From contig NZ_WUUS01000004.1 in the NCBI RefSeq assembly GCF_009831625.1, positions 139,743-203,742 of the forward strand: 64,000 nucleotides of DNA. The letters are read 5' to 3'. This document shows, piece after piece, positions 49,819-59,336 of this stretch. The notes under the pieces were generated by a model. That model saw nothing but the letters and a program-made list of their open reading frames with translations. It had not been told where the DNA came from and searched no databases. This DNA is from Halobaculum saliterrae. GTDB lineage: Archaea > Halobacteriota > Halobacteria > Halobacteriales > Haloferacaceae. Position 1 is the stretch's first letter. Every line of letters begins with the position of its first letter. Made by a program: the position numbers and the translations under genes.

Positions 49819-52584
49819 ATGAGCGATTCGCAGGCGGGCCTCGATCAGTTCGCCGGCGGCGGGGACGCCGACGACGGGACTGGGCACGGGGACCGCCCCG
49901 ACGAGGAGGCCGCACACGTCGCGGGGACCGGGCAGGGGCGCGTGAGCGCGGTCGTCGACCGCGAGGACGTCGTCGTCCCCGACTCCGAGGGAACTGTCGA
50001 GTTCATGGTCACCGCGGTCGACTACACCGTGGAGGGCACCGGGGCCGAGGAGTACCCGGTCGTACACGTGTTCGGCCGAACCGCCGACAACGAGCCCGAA
50101 CACGTCCGTCTGCTCGGGACCGAACCGTACTTCTACGTCCCGACGGCCGACATCGAGGGGCGGACCCTCACGGAGGAGTACGACGTTGTCCTCGACACCC
50201 GTGAGGAACGGCCCGACGGCGACCGCTTCGAGTCGATCCGCGGGGAACCGGTGACGAAGGTCGTCGCGCGCACGCCGCGAGACGTGGGGCAGATCCGCGA
50301 CGACTTCGAGCGCACCTACGAGGCGGACATCCTGTTCCCGAACCGCTTCCTCATCGACCACGGCGTCACCTCTGGGCTGCGTGTCGAGGAACGCCGGTTG
50401 GACGCGCGCGACGGCGAGGAGCGCGGCCGCCTGCAGGTGACGCCCGACCACCTCGAACCGTGTGACGTGGACGCGGACATTCGCGTGAACACGTTCGACA
50501 TCGAGGTCGACGACCGCAACGGGTTCCCGGAGGACGGCGAGGAGCCGATCGTCTGTCTCACCTCCCACGACTCCTACCGCGACGAGTACGTCGCGTGGCT
50601 GTACGATGCGCCCGTCGGCGGCGTCGACGCGCCCGCCGTCCTCGAGGACTACGAGCAGATCGGCGACCGCGACAGCGACGTGGAGGTCCGGACGTTCGCC
50701 GAGGAGGACGCCATGCTCGACGCGTTCGTCTCGTACGTCGAGGAGACCGACCCGGACGTACTCACGGGGTGGAACTTCGAGGACTTCGACGCGCCGTACT
50801 TCATGGACCGCTGTGAGGTGCTCGACGGCGCCAGCGAGTACGACCTCTCGCCGGATCGCCTCTCCCGCGTGAACGAGACGTGGCGCTCCGGCTGGGGCGG
50901 TCCCGACGTCAAGGGCCGCGTCGTCTTCGACCTGCTGTACGCCTACCAGCGCACCCAGTTCTCGGAGCTGGAGTCGTACCGACTCGACGCGGTCGGCGAG
51001 CTCGAACTCGACGTGGGGAAGGAACGGTACACGGGCGACATCGGCGATCTGTGGGAGCAGGAGCCCGAACGCCTGCTGGAGTACAACGTCCGGGACGTGG
51101 AGCTGTGCGTCGAGATCGACCGCAAGCAGAACATCGTCGCGTTCTGGGACGACGCGCGCAAGTTCGTCGGCTGCCAGCTCGAGGACGCGCCGACCCCCGG
51201 CGACGCCGTCGACATGTACGTCCTGCACAACGCCTTCGGCGACTTCGTCCTCCCGACGAAGGGGCAACAGGAGGGCGAGGACTTCGAGGGCGGCGCCGTC
51301 TTCGAGCCGATCTCCGGGGTCGAGGAGATGGTCTCCGTGCTCGACCTCAAGTCGCTGTACCCGATGTGCATGGTGACGATCAACGCCAGCCCGGAGACGA
51401 TCGTCGACGACCCCGAGTCCTTCGACGGCGAGACGTATCGGGCTCCCAACGGCACGCGGTTCCGGAAGGAGCCGGACGGGATGATGCGCGAGATGGTCGA
51501 CGAACTGCTCACCGAGCGCGAGCGCCTGAAGGGCGCCCGCGACGAGCACGACCCCGGATCGGACGCCTACGAGCAGTACGACCGACAGCAGGCGAGCGTC
51601 AAGGTGATCATGAACTCGCTGTACGGCGTGTCGGGCTGGGATCGGTTCCGCCTGTACGACAAGGACAACGCCGCGGCGATCACCGCGATGGGTCGGCGCG
51701 TGATCGAGTTCACCGAGGAGGCGGCCCGTGAGATCGACCACGAGGTGACGTACGGCGACACCGACAGCATCATGCTCGCGCTCGGGAGCGACATCTCGAC
51801 CGAGGAGGCGATCGAGCAGTCCTTCGAGATAGAGGAGCACATCAACGGGCGCTACGACGACTTCGCGCGCGAGGAGCTCGACGCCGAGGAGCACCGCTTC
51901 GAGATCGAGTTCGAGAAGCTGTATCGCAGGTTCTTCCAGGCGGGCAAGAAGAAGCGCTACGCCGGCCACATCGTCTGGAAGGAGGGGAAGGACGTCGACG
52001 ACATCGACATCACCGGCTTCGAGTACAAGCGCTCGGACATCGCGCCCGTCACGAAGCGCGTCCAGAAGCGCGTCATCGAGATGATCGTCCACGGGGAGGA
52101 CACCGAGGACATCGCCGACTACCTCCACGAAGAGATCCAGAGCTTCCTCGACGGCGACGCCGACCTCGACGAGGTGGGGATCCCCGGCGGCATCGGCAAG
52201 CGGTTGGAGAGCTACGACACCGACACCGCGCAGGTTCGGGGCGCGAAGTACGCGAACCTCATGCTGGGCACGAACTTCCAGCGCGGGTCCAAACCCAAGC
52301 GGCTCTACCTCGAGAAGATCCACCCGGACTTCTGGACCCGCATGGAGAACGAGCACGGACTCGACCCACAGACGGACCCGCTGTACGGCGAGTTCAAGCG
52401 CGACCCCGACGTGATCTGCTTCGAGTACGCCGACGAGGTGCCCGAGGAGTTCGCGGTCGGCTGGGACAAGATGCTGGACAAGACCCTCAAGGGGCCGATC
52501 GCCCGGATCATCGAGGCGCTCGGGATGTCCTGGGAGGAGGTCAAAAGCGGACAGGAGCAGACCGGCCTCGGCAGTTTCATGTGA
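49819..52584 (+). CDS. polB: family-B DNA polymerase
   Basis: 921 residues. An N-terminal domain of about 220 residues, then a 3'-5' exonuclease with FDIEVDD, NFEDFDAPYFM and the YNVRDVELC motif, then the polymerase: DLKSLYP (D509), KVIMNSLYGVSGW and YGDTDSIM (D647, D649). KKRYAG is the thumb motif. This is the main replicative B-type polymerase with proofreading. The intein insertion sites often used in haloarchaeal polB (in DLKSLYP, NSLYG and YGDTD) are all uninterrupted here. The first 50 residues are low-complexity Gly/Asp. The C-terminus GLGSFM resembles a PCNA-binding tail (QTGLGSFM). Confidence 0.97.
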   Translation: MSDSQAGLDQFAGGGDADDGTGHGDRPDEEAAHVAGTGQGRVSAVVDREDVVVPDSEGTVEFMVTAVDYTVEGTGAEEYPVVHVFGRTADNEPEHVRLLGTEPYFYVPTADIEGRTLTEEYDVVLDTREERPDGDRFESIRGEPVTKVVARTPRDVGQIRDDFERTYEADILFPNRFLIDHGVTSGLRVEERRLDARDGEERGRLQVTPDHLEPCDVDADIRVNTFDIEVDDRNGFPEDGEEPIVCLTSHDSYRDEYVAWLYDAPVGGVDAPAVLEDYEQIGDRDSDVEVRTFAEEDAMLDAFVSYVEETDPDVLTGWNFEDFDAPYFMDRCEVLDGASEYDLSPDRLSRVNETWRSGWGGPDVKGRVVFDLLYAYQRTQFSELESYRLDAVGELELDVGKERYTGDIGDLWEQEPERLLEYNVRDVELCVEIDRKQNIVAFWDDARKFVGCQLEDAPTPGDAVDMYVLHNAFGDFVLPTKGQQEGEDFEGGAVFEPISGVEEMVSVLDLKSLYPMCMVTINASPETIVDDPESFDGETYRAPNGTRFRKEPDGMMREMVDELLTERERLKGARDEHDPGSDAYEQYDRQQASVKVIMNSLYGVSGWDRFRLYDKDNAAAITAMGRRVIEFTEEAAREIDHEVTYGDTDSIMLALGSDISTEEAIEQSFEIEEHINGRYDDFAREELDAEEHRFEIEFEKLYRRFFQAGKKKRYAGHIVWKEGKDVDDIDITGFEYKRSDIAPVTKRVQKRVIEMIVHGEDTEDIADYLHEEIQSFLDGDADLDEVGIPGGIGKRLESYDTDTAQVRGAKYANLMLGTNFQRGSKPKRLYLEKIHPDFWTRMENEHGLDPQTDPLYGEFKRDPDVICFEYADEVPEEFAVGWDKMLDKTLKGPIARIIEALGMSWEEVKSGQEQTGLGSFM

Positions 52585-52721
52585 GCCCGACGGGGCTCCC
52601 GGACCCCTCGGGATTTCGGATTCGAAAAACGATTTTTCTATAGCGAAAAGGACACGCGTGCGGATGCGAAACCTTCATGCGTCGAACGACCCCATTCACT
52701 CGTAGAGGCGTATACACGAAC

Positions 52722-53636
52722 ATGGCCACACTCGAACTCAAGGACCTCCAGGCGGAGGTCGCAGACACGGGCGAAGAGATCCTCCGGGGCGTCGACCTCG
52801 AAGTGAAGAACGGCGAGATCCACGCCCTGATGGGGCCCAACGGGTCCGGGAAGTCGACGACGGCGAAGGTCATCGCGGGCCACCCGGCCTACGAGGTCAC
52901 CGGCGGCTCGGTGACGCTGACGCTCTCGGAGGCCGACGTCGAGGACATCGACGCCGACATCGACGAGGAGGACCTCAGCTGGGAGCTGCTCGATCTCGAA
53001 CCCAACGAGCGCGCGGCGCTCGGTATCTTCCTCGGGTTCCAGTACCCCGCCGAGATCGAGGGCGTGACGATGGTGAACTTCCTCCGGCAGGCGCTCAACG
53101 CCAAGCTCGACGAGCGCGAGGAGCTCTTCGAGGACGAGGACGACGAGGAGGCCGAGGCCGAGGACGACGCGGGCTACGACACCTCCCCGATGGAGGGCCC
53201 CGCCGACGACGGCGACGTGGGCGTCGCGGAGTTCCAGCAGCTCCTGAAGGAGAAGATGGAGCTGCTCGACATGGACGAGAAGTTCGCCGAGCGCTACCTC
53301 AACGCCGGCTTCTCCGGCGGCGAGAAGAAGCAGAACGAGGTGCTGCAGGCCGCGATCCTCGAGCCCTCGATCGCCGTGCTCGACGAGATCGACTCCGGGC
53401 TCGACATCGACCGCCTGCAGGACGTCTCGAAGGGAATCAACGCCCTCCGCGACGAGCAGGACACCGGCATCCTCCAGATCACCCACTACCAGCGCATCCT
53501 CGACTACGTCGAGCCCGATCACGTCCACGTGATGATCGACGGGAAGATCGCCAAGTCCGGCGGCGCCGAGCTCGCCGAGGAGCTCGAGGACAAGGGGTAC
53601 GACTGGGTCCGCGAGGAAGTCTACGAGGCGGCGTAA
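52722..53636 (+). CDS. sufC: Fe-S cluster assembly ATPase SufC
   Basis: 304 residues from ATG 52722. ABC ATPase: Walker A GPNGSGKST at 38-46, the Q-loop in LGFQYPAEIEGVT, signature FSGGEKKQNEV and Walker B IAVLDEIDSGLD. SufC powers the SufBCD scaffold. It is about 50 residues longer than the bacterial protein because of an acidic insert (about 135-170, rich in Glu and Asp, GYDTSPMEGPADDGDVGV) between the Q-loop and signature, probably an adaptation of halophiles. AT-rich DNA with ttttctatag around 52630 is a likely promoter, about 90 bases upstream. First gene of sufC-B-D. Confidence 0.96.
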   Translation: MATLELKDLQAEVADTGEEILRGVDLEVKNGEIHALMGPNGSGKSTTAKVIAGHPAYEVTGGSVTLTLSEADVEDIDADIDEEDLSWELLDLEPNERAALGIFLGFQYPAEIEGVTMVNFLRQALNAKLDEREELFEDEDDEEAEAEDDAGYDTSPMEGPADDGDVGVAEFQQLLKEKMELLDMDEKFAERYLNAGFSGGEKKQNEVLQAAILEPSIAVLDEIDSGLDIDRLQDVSKGINALRDEQDTGILQITHYQRILDYVEPDHVHVMIDGKIAKSGGAELAEELEDKGYDWVREEVYEAA

Positions 53637-53663
53637 CTGAAAATGATTACTGAACAGCCTAAT

Positions 53664-53675
53664 GGGTGTACACCC
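53664..53675 (+). promoter_or_regulatory. 12-bp perfect palindrome between sufC and sufB
   Basis: gggtgtacaccc is an uninterrupted palindrome 17 bases before ATG 53693, in a 56-base spacer that is unusually AT-rich on its left side (aaaatgattact). It could be an operator of an internal promoter or an mRNA hairpin. Confidence 0.45.
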
Positions 53676-53692
53676 GTAAACACGATCAACAC

Positions 53693-55123
53693 ATGAGTTC
53701 GGACCAGGACCACCTGCAGAAGACCGACACCGAGGAGCGCTTCGACTTCAAGAAGGAGTCGAAAGCGGCGTTCGCGGCAGAGAAGGGCCTCACCGAGGAG
53801 ACGATCCACGCGATCTCCGAGGACAAGGACGAGCCCGAGTGGATGCTGGAGCGGCGCCTCCGCGCCCTCGAGCAGTTCCAGGAGATGCCGATGCCGACCG
53901 ACTGGCCCGGCCAGCCGGACCTGAGCGAGGTCGACATCGACGAGATCGTCCCGTACATCCGCCCCGACGTGGACGTCCGCGCGGGCGTCGACGACTGGAC
54001 GGAGCTCCCCGACGAGATCAAGGACACCTTCGACAAGCTGGGCATCCCCGAGGCCGAGAAGAACGCGCTCTCGGGCGTCGGCGCCCAGTACGAGTCGGAG
54101 GTCGTCTACCAGAACATGCAGGAGCGGTGGGAGGAGAAGGGCGTCATCTTCTGCAACATGGACGAGGCCGTCCGTGAACACGAGGACATCGTCCGCGAGC
54201 ACTTCATGACGACGTGCGTCCCCCCGAGCGACAACAAGTTCGCCGCGCTCCACGGCGCCGTCTGGTCGGGCGGCTCGTTCGTGTACGTCCCCGAGGACGT
54301 CACCGTCGAGATGCCCGTGCAGGCGTACTTCCGAATGAACTCCGAGGGGATGGGCCAGTTCGAGCACACGCTCATCGTCGCCGAGGAGGGCTCGGAGGTC
54401 CACTACATCGAGGGCTGCTCGGCCCCGAAGTACTCCGCGATCAACCTCCACTCCGGCGGCGTCGAGGTGTTCGTCGGCGAGGACGCCCACGTCCAGTACT
54501 CGACCGTCCAGAACTGGTCGAAGAACACGTACAACCTCAACACCAAGCGCGCGCTCGTCGAGAAGAACGGCCGGATGGAGTGGATATCCGGCTCGATGGG
54601 GTCGAAGGCGACGATGCTGTACCCCTCGTCGATCCTCAAGGGCCGCGGCGCCTCCGACAACCACATCACCATCGCCTTCGCGGGCGAGGGCCAGAACATC
54701 GACACCGGCGCGAAGGTGTACCACAACGCGCCGGACACGAAGTCGACCATCGAGTCGAAGTCCATCTCGAAGGACGGCGGCCGCACGAACTACCGCGGCC
54801 TCGTTCACATCGCCGACGGCGCCGAGAACTCCTCGACGGCCGTCGAGTGTGACGCGCTGATGTTCGACAACGAGTCGACCTCCGACACCATGCCGTACAT
54901 GGAGATCAACGAGTCGAAGGTCGACGTCGCCCACGAGGCGACCGTCGGGAAGATCGGCGACGAGGACGTGTTCTACCTGCAGTCGCGCGGCCTCGACGAC
55001 GACGACGCCAAGCAGATGATCGTCTCGGGCTTCATCGAGCCGATCACGGAGGAACTGCCCATCGAGTACGCCGTCGAGCTCAACCGGCTCGTCGAACTGG
55101 AGATGGAGGGCTCGCTCGGGTAA
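53693..55123 (+). CDS. sufB: Fe-S cluster assembly protein SufB
   Basis: 476 residues from ATG 53693; the longer ORF would begin within the palindromic spacer. N-terminal helical domain (about 10-110 with LTEETIHAISEDKDEPEWML), then the right-handed beta-helix core and C-terminal helical domain. CSAPKYSAINLHSGGVEV carries the Cys expected to hold the nascent cluster, and the family's DEPEWMLERRLRALE and DDDDAKQMIVSGFIEP motifs are present. With SufC and SufD it assembles Fe-S clusters under oxidative or iron-limited conditions; in archaea this is the main route. Confidence 0.97.
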   Translation: MSSDQDHLQKTDTEERFDFKKESKAAFAAEKGLTEETIHAISEDKDEPEWMLERRLRALEQFQEMPMPTDWPGQPDLSEVDIDEIVPYIRPDVDVRAGVDDWTELPDEIKDTFDKLGIPEAEKNALSGVGAQYESEVVYQNMQERWEEKGVIFCNMDEAVREHEDIVREHFMTTCVPPSDNKFAALHGAVWSGGSFVYVPEDVTVEMPVQAYFRMNSEGMGQFEHTLIVAEEGSEVHYIEGCSAPKYSAINLHSGGVEVFVGEDAHVQYSTVQNWSKNTYNLNTKRALVEKNGRMEWISGSMGSKATMLYPSSILKGRGASDNHITIAFAGEGQNIDTGAKVYHNAPDTKSTIESKSISKDGGRTNYRGLVHIADGAENSSTAVECDALMFDNESTSDTMPYMEINESKVDVAHEATVGKIGDEDVFYLQSRGLDDDDAKQMIVSGFIEPITEELPIEYAVELNRLVELEMEGSLG

Positions 55124-55160
55124 TCCCCGGCGCTCCGTCACCATCCATTCACCACACACA

Positions 55161-56369
55161 ATGAGCACACAGCTACCCGCAAGCATCTCCGAGGAGACGG
55201 TGCGAACCATCTCCGAGGAGCGCGACGAACCGGACTGGCTCCTCCAGACGCGCCTCGAGGCGCTGTCGGCGCTGGACGAGCTGGAGATGCCGAGCGTCAT
55301 CGAGACGCCCGGCCGGCGCTGGACGAACCTCGAGGGCCTCGACTACGAGTCGATCGTCGACCCCCTCGACCAGCGCGACGAGACCGAGCGCGTCTCGGCG
55401 GAGGGCGCGGAGGTCCTCGACTTCGAGACCGCGCTCGACGAGCACCCCGAGCTGCTGGAGGAGCACTTCGGCTCGGTCACCGACCCGCAGACGAACTACC
55501 TCACCGCGCTGTCGACGGCGCTGTTCACCACGGGGACGGTCATCTACGTCCCCGAGGGCGTCGACGCCGAGGACGTGAAGGTGCGCGCCGAGATGAACAG
55601 CACCTCGCTGTTCAGTCACACGCTCGTCGTCGCCGAGGACAACGCCTCCGCGACGATCCTCGAGCGGATCTCCAACGGCTCCGCGGTCGACGGCGACCGC
55701 TACTTCAGCAACCTCGTGGAGATCGTCACGGGCGAGAACGCGTACGTCCAGTACGGCTCGCTGCAGGACCTCGACGAGGACGTGTACGACTTCACGCTGA
55801 AGCGCGGCGACGCGAACAGGTACGCCACGATCGACTGGATCGAGGGGAACATCGGCTCCCGGCTCACCCGCTCGGACATCGAGACGGAGCTGAACGGCGA
55901 CTCCTCGGAGACGAAGATCGTCGGCGCGTTCTTCGGCCACGACGACCAGCACTTCGACATCAACGCCCGCGTGTGGCACAACGGCGAGCACACCACCGCG
56001 GACCTGGTGACCCGCGGTGTCCTCGACGACGAGGCGCGCTCGGTGTACGAGGGCGTTCAGGACGTCGGCCGCGACGCGTGGGACACCAGCTCCTACCAGC
56101 GCGAGAACACGCTGATGTTGAGCGACGAGTCGGAGGCCGACGCCTCGCCGAAGCTCATCATTCACAACCACGACACCGAGGCGTCGCACTCGGCGACGGT
56201 CGGGCAGGTGGACGCGGAGGACCTGTTCTACATGACCTCCCGGTCCATCCCGGAGACCACCGCGCGCAACATGCTCGTGGAGGGCTTCTTCGTGCCCGTC
56301 CTCGAGGAGGTCGAGGTCGACGAGCTCCGCGAGGACATCGACGAGCTGATCGTCGAGCGCCTCGACTGA
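55161..56369 (+). CDS. sufD: Fe-S cluster assembly protein SufD
   Basis: 402 residues. Paralogue of SufB: the N-terminus repeats the SufB-like VRTISEERDEPDWLLQTRLEAL, then a shorter beta-helix core with IYVPEGVD and HNHDTEASHSATVGQVDAEDLFYMTSR, where the His is the cluster-ligand candidate of the SufBC2D complex. The C-terminal VEGFFVPVLEEV pairs with SufB. ATG 55161 follows the sufB stop by 37 bases. It completes a minimal sufCBD operon; no SufS desulfurase or SufE is in the window. Confidence 0.96.
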   Translation: MSTQLPASISEETVRTISEERDEPDWLLQTRLEALSALDELEMPSVIETPGRRWTNLEGLDYESIVDPLDQRDETERVSAEGAEVLDFETALDEHPELLEEHFGSVTDPQTNYLTALSTALFTTGTVIYVPEGVDAEDVKVRAEMNSTSLFSHTLVVAEDNASATILERISNGSAVDGDRYFSNLVEIVTGENAYVQYGSLQDLDEDVYDFTLKRGDANRYATIDWIEGNIGSRLTRSDIETELNGDSSETKIVGAFFGHDDQHFDINARVWHNGEHTTADLVTRGVLDDEARSVYEGVQDVGRDAWDTSSYQRENTLMLSDESEADASPKLIIHNHDTEASHSATVGQVDAEDLFYMTSRSIPETTARNMLVEGFFVPVLEEVEVDELREDIDELIVERLD

Positions 56370-56454
56370 GGCGTTCACGACCCGCGACTCCCGGTTTCGA
56401 ACTCCCGCGTTTCTCCGTCCCGCCGCCCACTCGCGAGCGACCGCGTCGTCCGTC

Positions 56455-57720
56455 TCAGTCCCCGCGTTCGACCGTCTCCACCTCGAAGGAGACGCCCGTC
56501 CCCTCCAGTCGCTCGACCAACGGGAGGCCGATCCCGGACGCGGGGGTCAACACGCCGCCGTCGTGGGGGGAGTCGACCTCGCCCCTGGCGAGACACACGG
56601 CCGACTCACCGAGCATCCGGCAGGTCGAGCCGTATCCGGGATCGCGGTCGCCGCGGACGGTCACCTCGACGGCGAAGCCGCCGGGATGGTGGTCCGAGGC
56701 GCCCGTTCCCCGGAGACGAACCTCGAAGGAGCTCCCCTCGATGGTCGCCTCGTCGGGACCGTCGCCGGAGTCGGGGAGGACGTAACGGTCGAGCGCCTCG
56801 CGGACGGGACCGACCGAGAGGGCGCCCGCGAGCAGCCCCTGACCGGCGGCGAGCGCGCCGGCGCGGGCGAGGCCACCGACCCCGTCGCCCGTCCGTAGCG
56901 CCTCGCCGTAGCGGAAGGTGTGGCCCCAGGGGTAGTCGAGGAGGGCGTTCGAGCGACTGACGACCGGCTCGTTGATCCGGGCCATGACGAAGGGCGCGGT
57001 CCAGGTGTCGGCGTCGCGGTCGCGACGCACCCCACGTTGCGGCCGCTCGGCCGGTGCGTCGCGGCTCTCCGGCGGGTCGAGCGCGCGCGGGTCGGCGAGG
57101 AGTCGACGGACCTCGCGGTCCTCGGTCGCGGTCTCGTACAGTTCGACCATGCTCGCGATCGTCCCGCCGCTGAGGGCGCCGCCGCGTATCGAGACGAGCC
57201 CACGCACCTCGTCGCAGGGCGTTCCGAACTCCTCCTCGGCGTGCGTCTGGAGGAGGAGCGTGCCGAGGTCGCTCGGCACCGAGTCGAAGCCGCAGCCGTG
57301 GACGATCCGCGCGCCGGTCTCGCGGGCCCGCTCGTGGTGTTCGTCGATCGTCCGGCGCATCCAGTGGACCTCGCCCGAGAGGTCGCAGTAGTTCGTCCCG
57401 TGTTCGACGCAGGCGGCGACGAGATCGGAGCCGTATCTCGCATAGGGGCCGACGGTCGTGCAGACCACCGCGGTGCGCGCCGCGATCCGATCGAGGCTCT
57501 CGCGGTCGAACGCGTCGCCCGTGAGGAGATCGAGCGATGCGAGCGCGTCGTCGCGGGCGGCCAACTCGTCGCGGACGCCGGCGAGTCGCTTCTCGCTGCG
57601 TCCGGCCAGCGCCCACTCGAGATCGCTCGCACCGTAGCGGTCGGCGAGGTACTCGGCGACGAGTCGGCCGGTGAACCCGGTGGCACCCCAGAGGACGACG
57701 TCGTACTCGCGGTCTGACAT
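56455..57720 (-). CDS. saccharopine dehydrogenase-like / trans-acting enoyl reductase family protein
   Basis: 421 residues. An N-terminal Rossmann domain with VVLWGATGFTGRLVAEYL (8-25) and AVVCTTVGPYARYGSDLVAACVEHGTNYCDLSGE, then GCGFDSVPSDLGTLL, the motif common to the saccharopine dehydrogenase-like family that includes mycobacterial trans-acting enoyl reductase. Such enzymes reduce double bonds in lipids or polyketides; here the lipid substrate is unknown and archaeal isoprenoids are possible. There is no lysine pathway context. It is convergent with sufD. Confidence 0.9.
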   Translation of the reverse strand: MSDREYDVVLWGATGFTGRLVAEYLADRYGASDLEWALAGRSEKRLAGVRDELAARDDALASLDLLTGDAFDRESLDRIAARTAVVCTTVGPYARYGSDLVAACVEHGTNYCDLSGEVHWMRRTIDEHHERARETGARIVHGCGFDSVPSDLGTLLLQTHAEEEFGTPCDEVRGLVSIRGGALSGGTIASMVELYETATEDREVRRLLADPRALDPPESRDAPAERPQRGVRRDRDADTWTAPFVMARINEPVVSRSNALLDYPWGHTFRYGEALRTGDGVGGLARAGALAAGQGLLAGALSVGPVREALDRYVLPDSGDGPDEATIEGSSFEVRLRGTGASDHHPGGFAVEVTVRGDRDPGYGSTCRMLGESAVCLARGEVDSPHDGGVLTPASGIGLPLVERLEGTGVSFEVETVERGD

Positions 57721-57846
57721 TGTTGCGTGGGCGGTCGACGGCCTCGTGCATCAGCCTTGTCCGCCGAGCGCCGGCGTCGGCCGCAGTCGTCGTCCGACGC
57801 AGTCGTCGCCTGAGCCGGTCGCTCCGCCGCTGGGTCACCGCCCGGT

Positions 57847-59145
57847 TCAGTCGCCGCCGCCGAACACGGCCGTCCGTCCGCTCTGTCGACCCAGTCGGAC
57901 CAGCGCCGGCAGCGTCACCACCGCGAGGAGGAACTCGCTGCCGCCGGCGACGACGAACGCGGCGGTGAAGCCGAACTCGGCGGCGACGGCGCCGCCGACC
58001 AGCGACCCCGCGAGGAAGCCGAGGCTGCCGGCGGCGTTGAACCCCGCGACTGCGGCGCCGCGGCCGTCCTCGCCCCCGAGGTCGACGACGAGCGCGAGCG
58101 TCGCCGGCGCCATCAGCGCGCCGAGCACGCCCACGACGACCATCGTCGCGGCGACCGCCGGCACCGACGGCGCGAAGCCGACAGCGATCACCGCGAGGCC
58201 GAAGACGGCCGACCCGGCGGCGACGGGGACCACGCGGCCGATCCGGTCCGAGAGGAGGCCGAACGGGTACTGCAGCAGCGCGAACGGCGCGAAGAACGCC
58301 GCAAGCAGCAGGCCCGTCGCGCCCGGACCGAGCCCGAACGCCTCACGGAAGTACAGGGTCCCGACGAGCGCGAAGAAGCCGGCGACGAGGCGGTCGGCGA
58401 ACGCGAACGCGTACGGGACGGCGAGCTCGCGTCGGTCGCGCACTCCCGCCAGCAACGCCCCCAGTCCGCCGTGGCCGCCATCGGCGTCGCCCCCGGAATC
58501 GGTCCCGTTTGGCGTCGCCCCCGTCGCCTCCGGCGGTCGGTCGGGGATCGTGAGCGATCCCGCCGCGGCGACGGCGAGCAGCCCCGCGGCGGCGTACAGC
58601 GGGACGGTCGCGCCGACCTCGAACAGCTGGCCGCCGATGGGTGCGCCGCTGGCGGTCCCGAGCCCGATCGCGATGCCGGCGACGCCCATGTTCCGTCCGT
58701 TGCCGCCGGATCGGTCGGCGAGCGCCGATATCGCGAGCGAGAGCGCGCCGACGGTCATCGCGCCCTGGACCCCCCGAAGCAGCAACGCCACGGGGAACCG
58801 GGATCCGCCGTCGCCGCCGCCGCTGGCGACGACCGCGAGCGCGAGATAGCCGATCGCGCCGCCGCCGGCCGCGAGGGCGACGAGCCGCCGCCGCTCGCCG
58901 AGCCGGTCCGAAAGGGCGCCCCATGGGCCGGCGAACAGCGCGAAGGCGGCGAACTCGACGGCGAGGAACAGCGTCGGACCGGCGACGCCGCTCCCGCCGA
59001 ACTCGGCGGTGAGCAGGTCGACTCCGGGGTACACGAGGGTCTGCCCGAGCAACACGGCGTACACGACGAGCGCGAGAGCCAGCCGATCGCGGCGGTCGCT
59101 GGCGGGGGACGTCCTCGCCGACGGCGCGTCGCTCGGGGCTGCCAT
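57847..59145 (-). CDS. MFS transporter
   Basis: 432 residues from ATG 59145. Twelve predicted helices in two halves joined by a loop near 215-250 rich in Gly/Asp (GTDSGGDADGGHGG). The motif WGALSDRLGERRRL in the first half and FGLLSDRIGRVV in the second are the MFS loop 2-3 and 8-9 signatures. Substrate not identifiable: most similar to drug or sugar/anion efflux types by eye only. It is divergent from the ferritin-like/sirR pair, with about 130 bases between starts. Confidence 0.9.
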   Translation of the reverse strand: MAAPSDAPSARTSPASDRRDRLALALVVYAVLLGQTLVYPGVDLLTAEFGGSGVAGPTLFLAVEFAAFALFAGPWGALSDRLGERRRLVALAAGGGAIGYLALAVVASGGGDGGSRFPVALLLRGVQGAMTVGALSLAISALADRSGGNGRNMGVAGIAIGLGTASGAPIGGQLFEVGATVPLYAAAGLLAVAAAGSLTIPDRPPEATGATPNGTDSGGDADGGHGGLGALLAGVRDRRELAVPYAFAFADRLVAGFFALVGTLYFREAFGLGPGATGLLLAAFFAPFALLQYPFGLLSDRIGRVVPVAAGSAVFGLAVIAVGFAPSVPAVAATMVVVGVLGALMAPATLALVVDLGGEDGRGAAVAGFNAAGSLGFLAGSLVGGAVAAEFGFTAAFVVAGGSEFLLAVVTLPALVRLGRQSGRTAVFGGGD

Positions 59146-59273
59146 CGGCGGGCGTTGGACCCCGGCCGGCTTGAGCGTTCGGCGTCGGGACGGTCGGCGC
59201 CCCCGGTTCCGTCGGCGGCGCCGGGGGACGGGGAGGGGAAGGCTTACGGTCGCCGTCCTCCGACGCCCAAGCG

Positions 59274-59336
59274 ATGACCGTGGAACAGGTCGGCGACCGA
59301 TTCCTCGCCGTCGTGCGGACGGGTGGTCGGCCGTGA
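59274..59336 (+). CDS. 20-codon ORF immediately before the ferritin-like gene
   Basis: ATG 59274 to TGA 59336 encodes a 20-residue peptide (MTVEQVGDRFLAVVRTGGRP). Its stop overlaps the GTG of the next gene by four bases (GTGA). A TATA-like gcttacgg lies about 30 bases before the ATG, so the transcript would begin near this ORF and not near the ferritin-like start. Whether the peptide has a job or the ORF only couples translation cannot be told from sequence. Confidence 0.4.
   Translation: MTVEQVGDRFLAVVRTGGRP

Noticed and set aside
51343-51765. Inteins in polB
   Set aside because: The three usual insertion motifs are uninterrupted and the protein has normal length.
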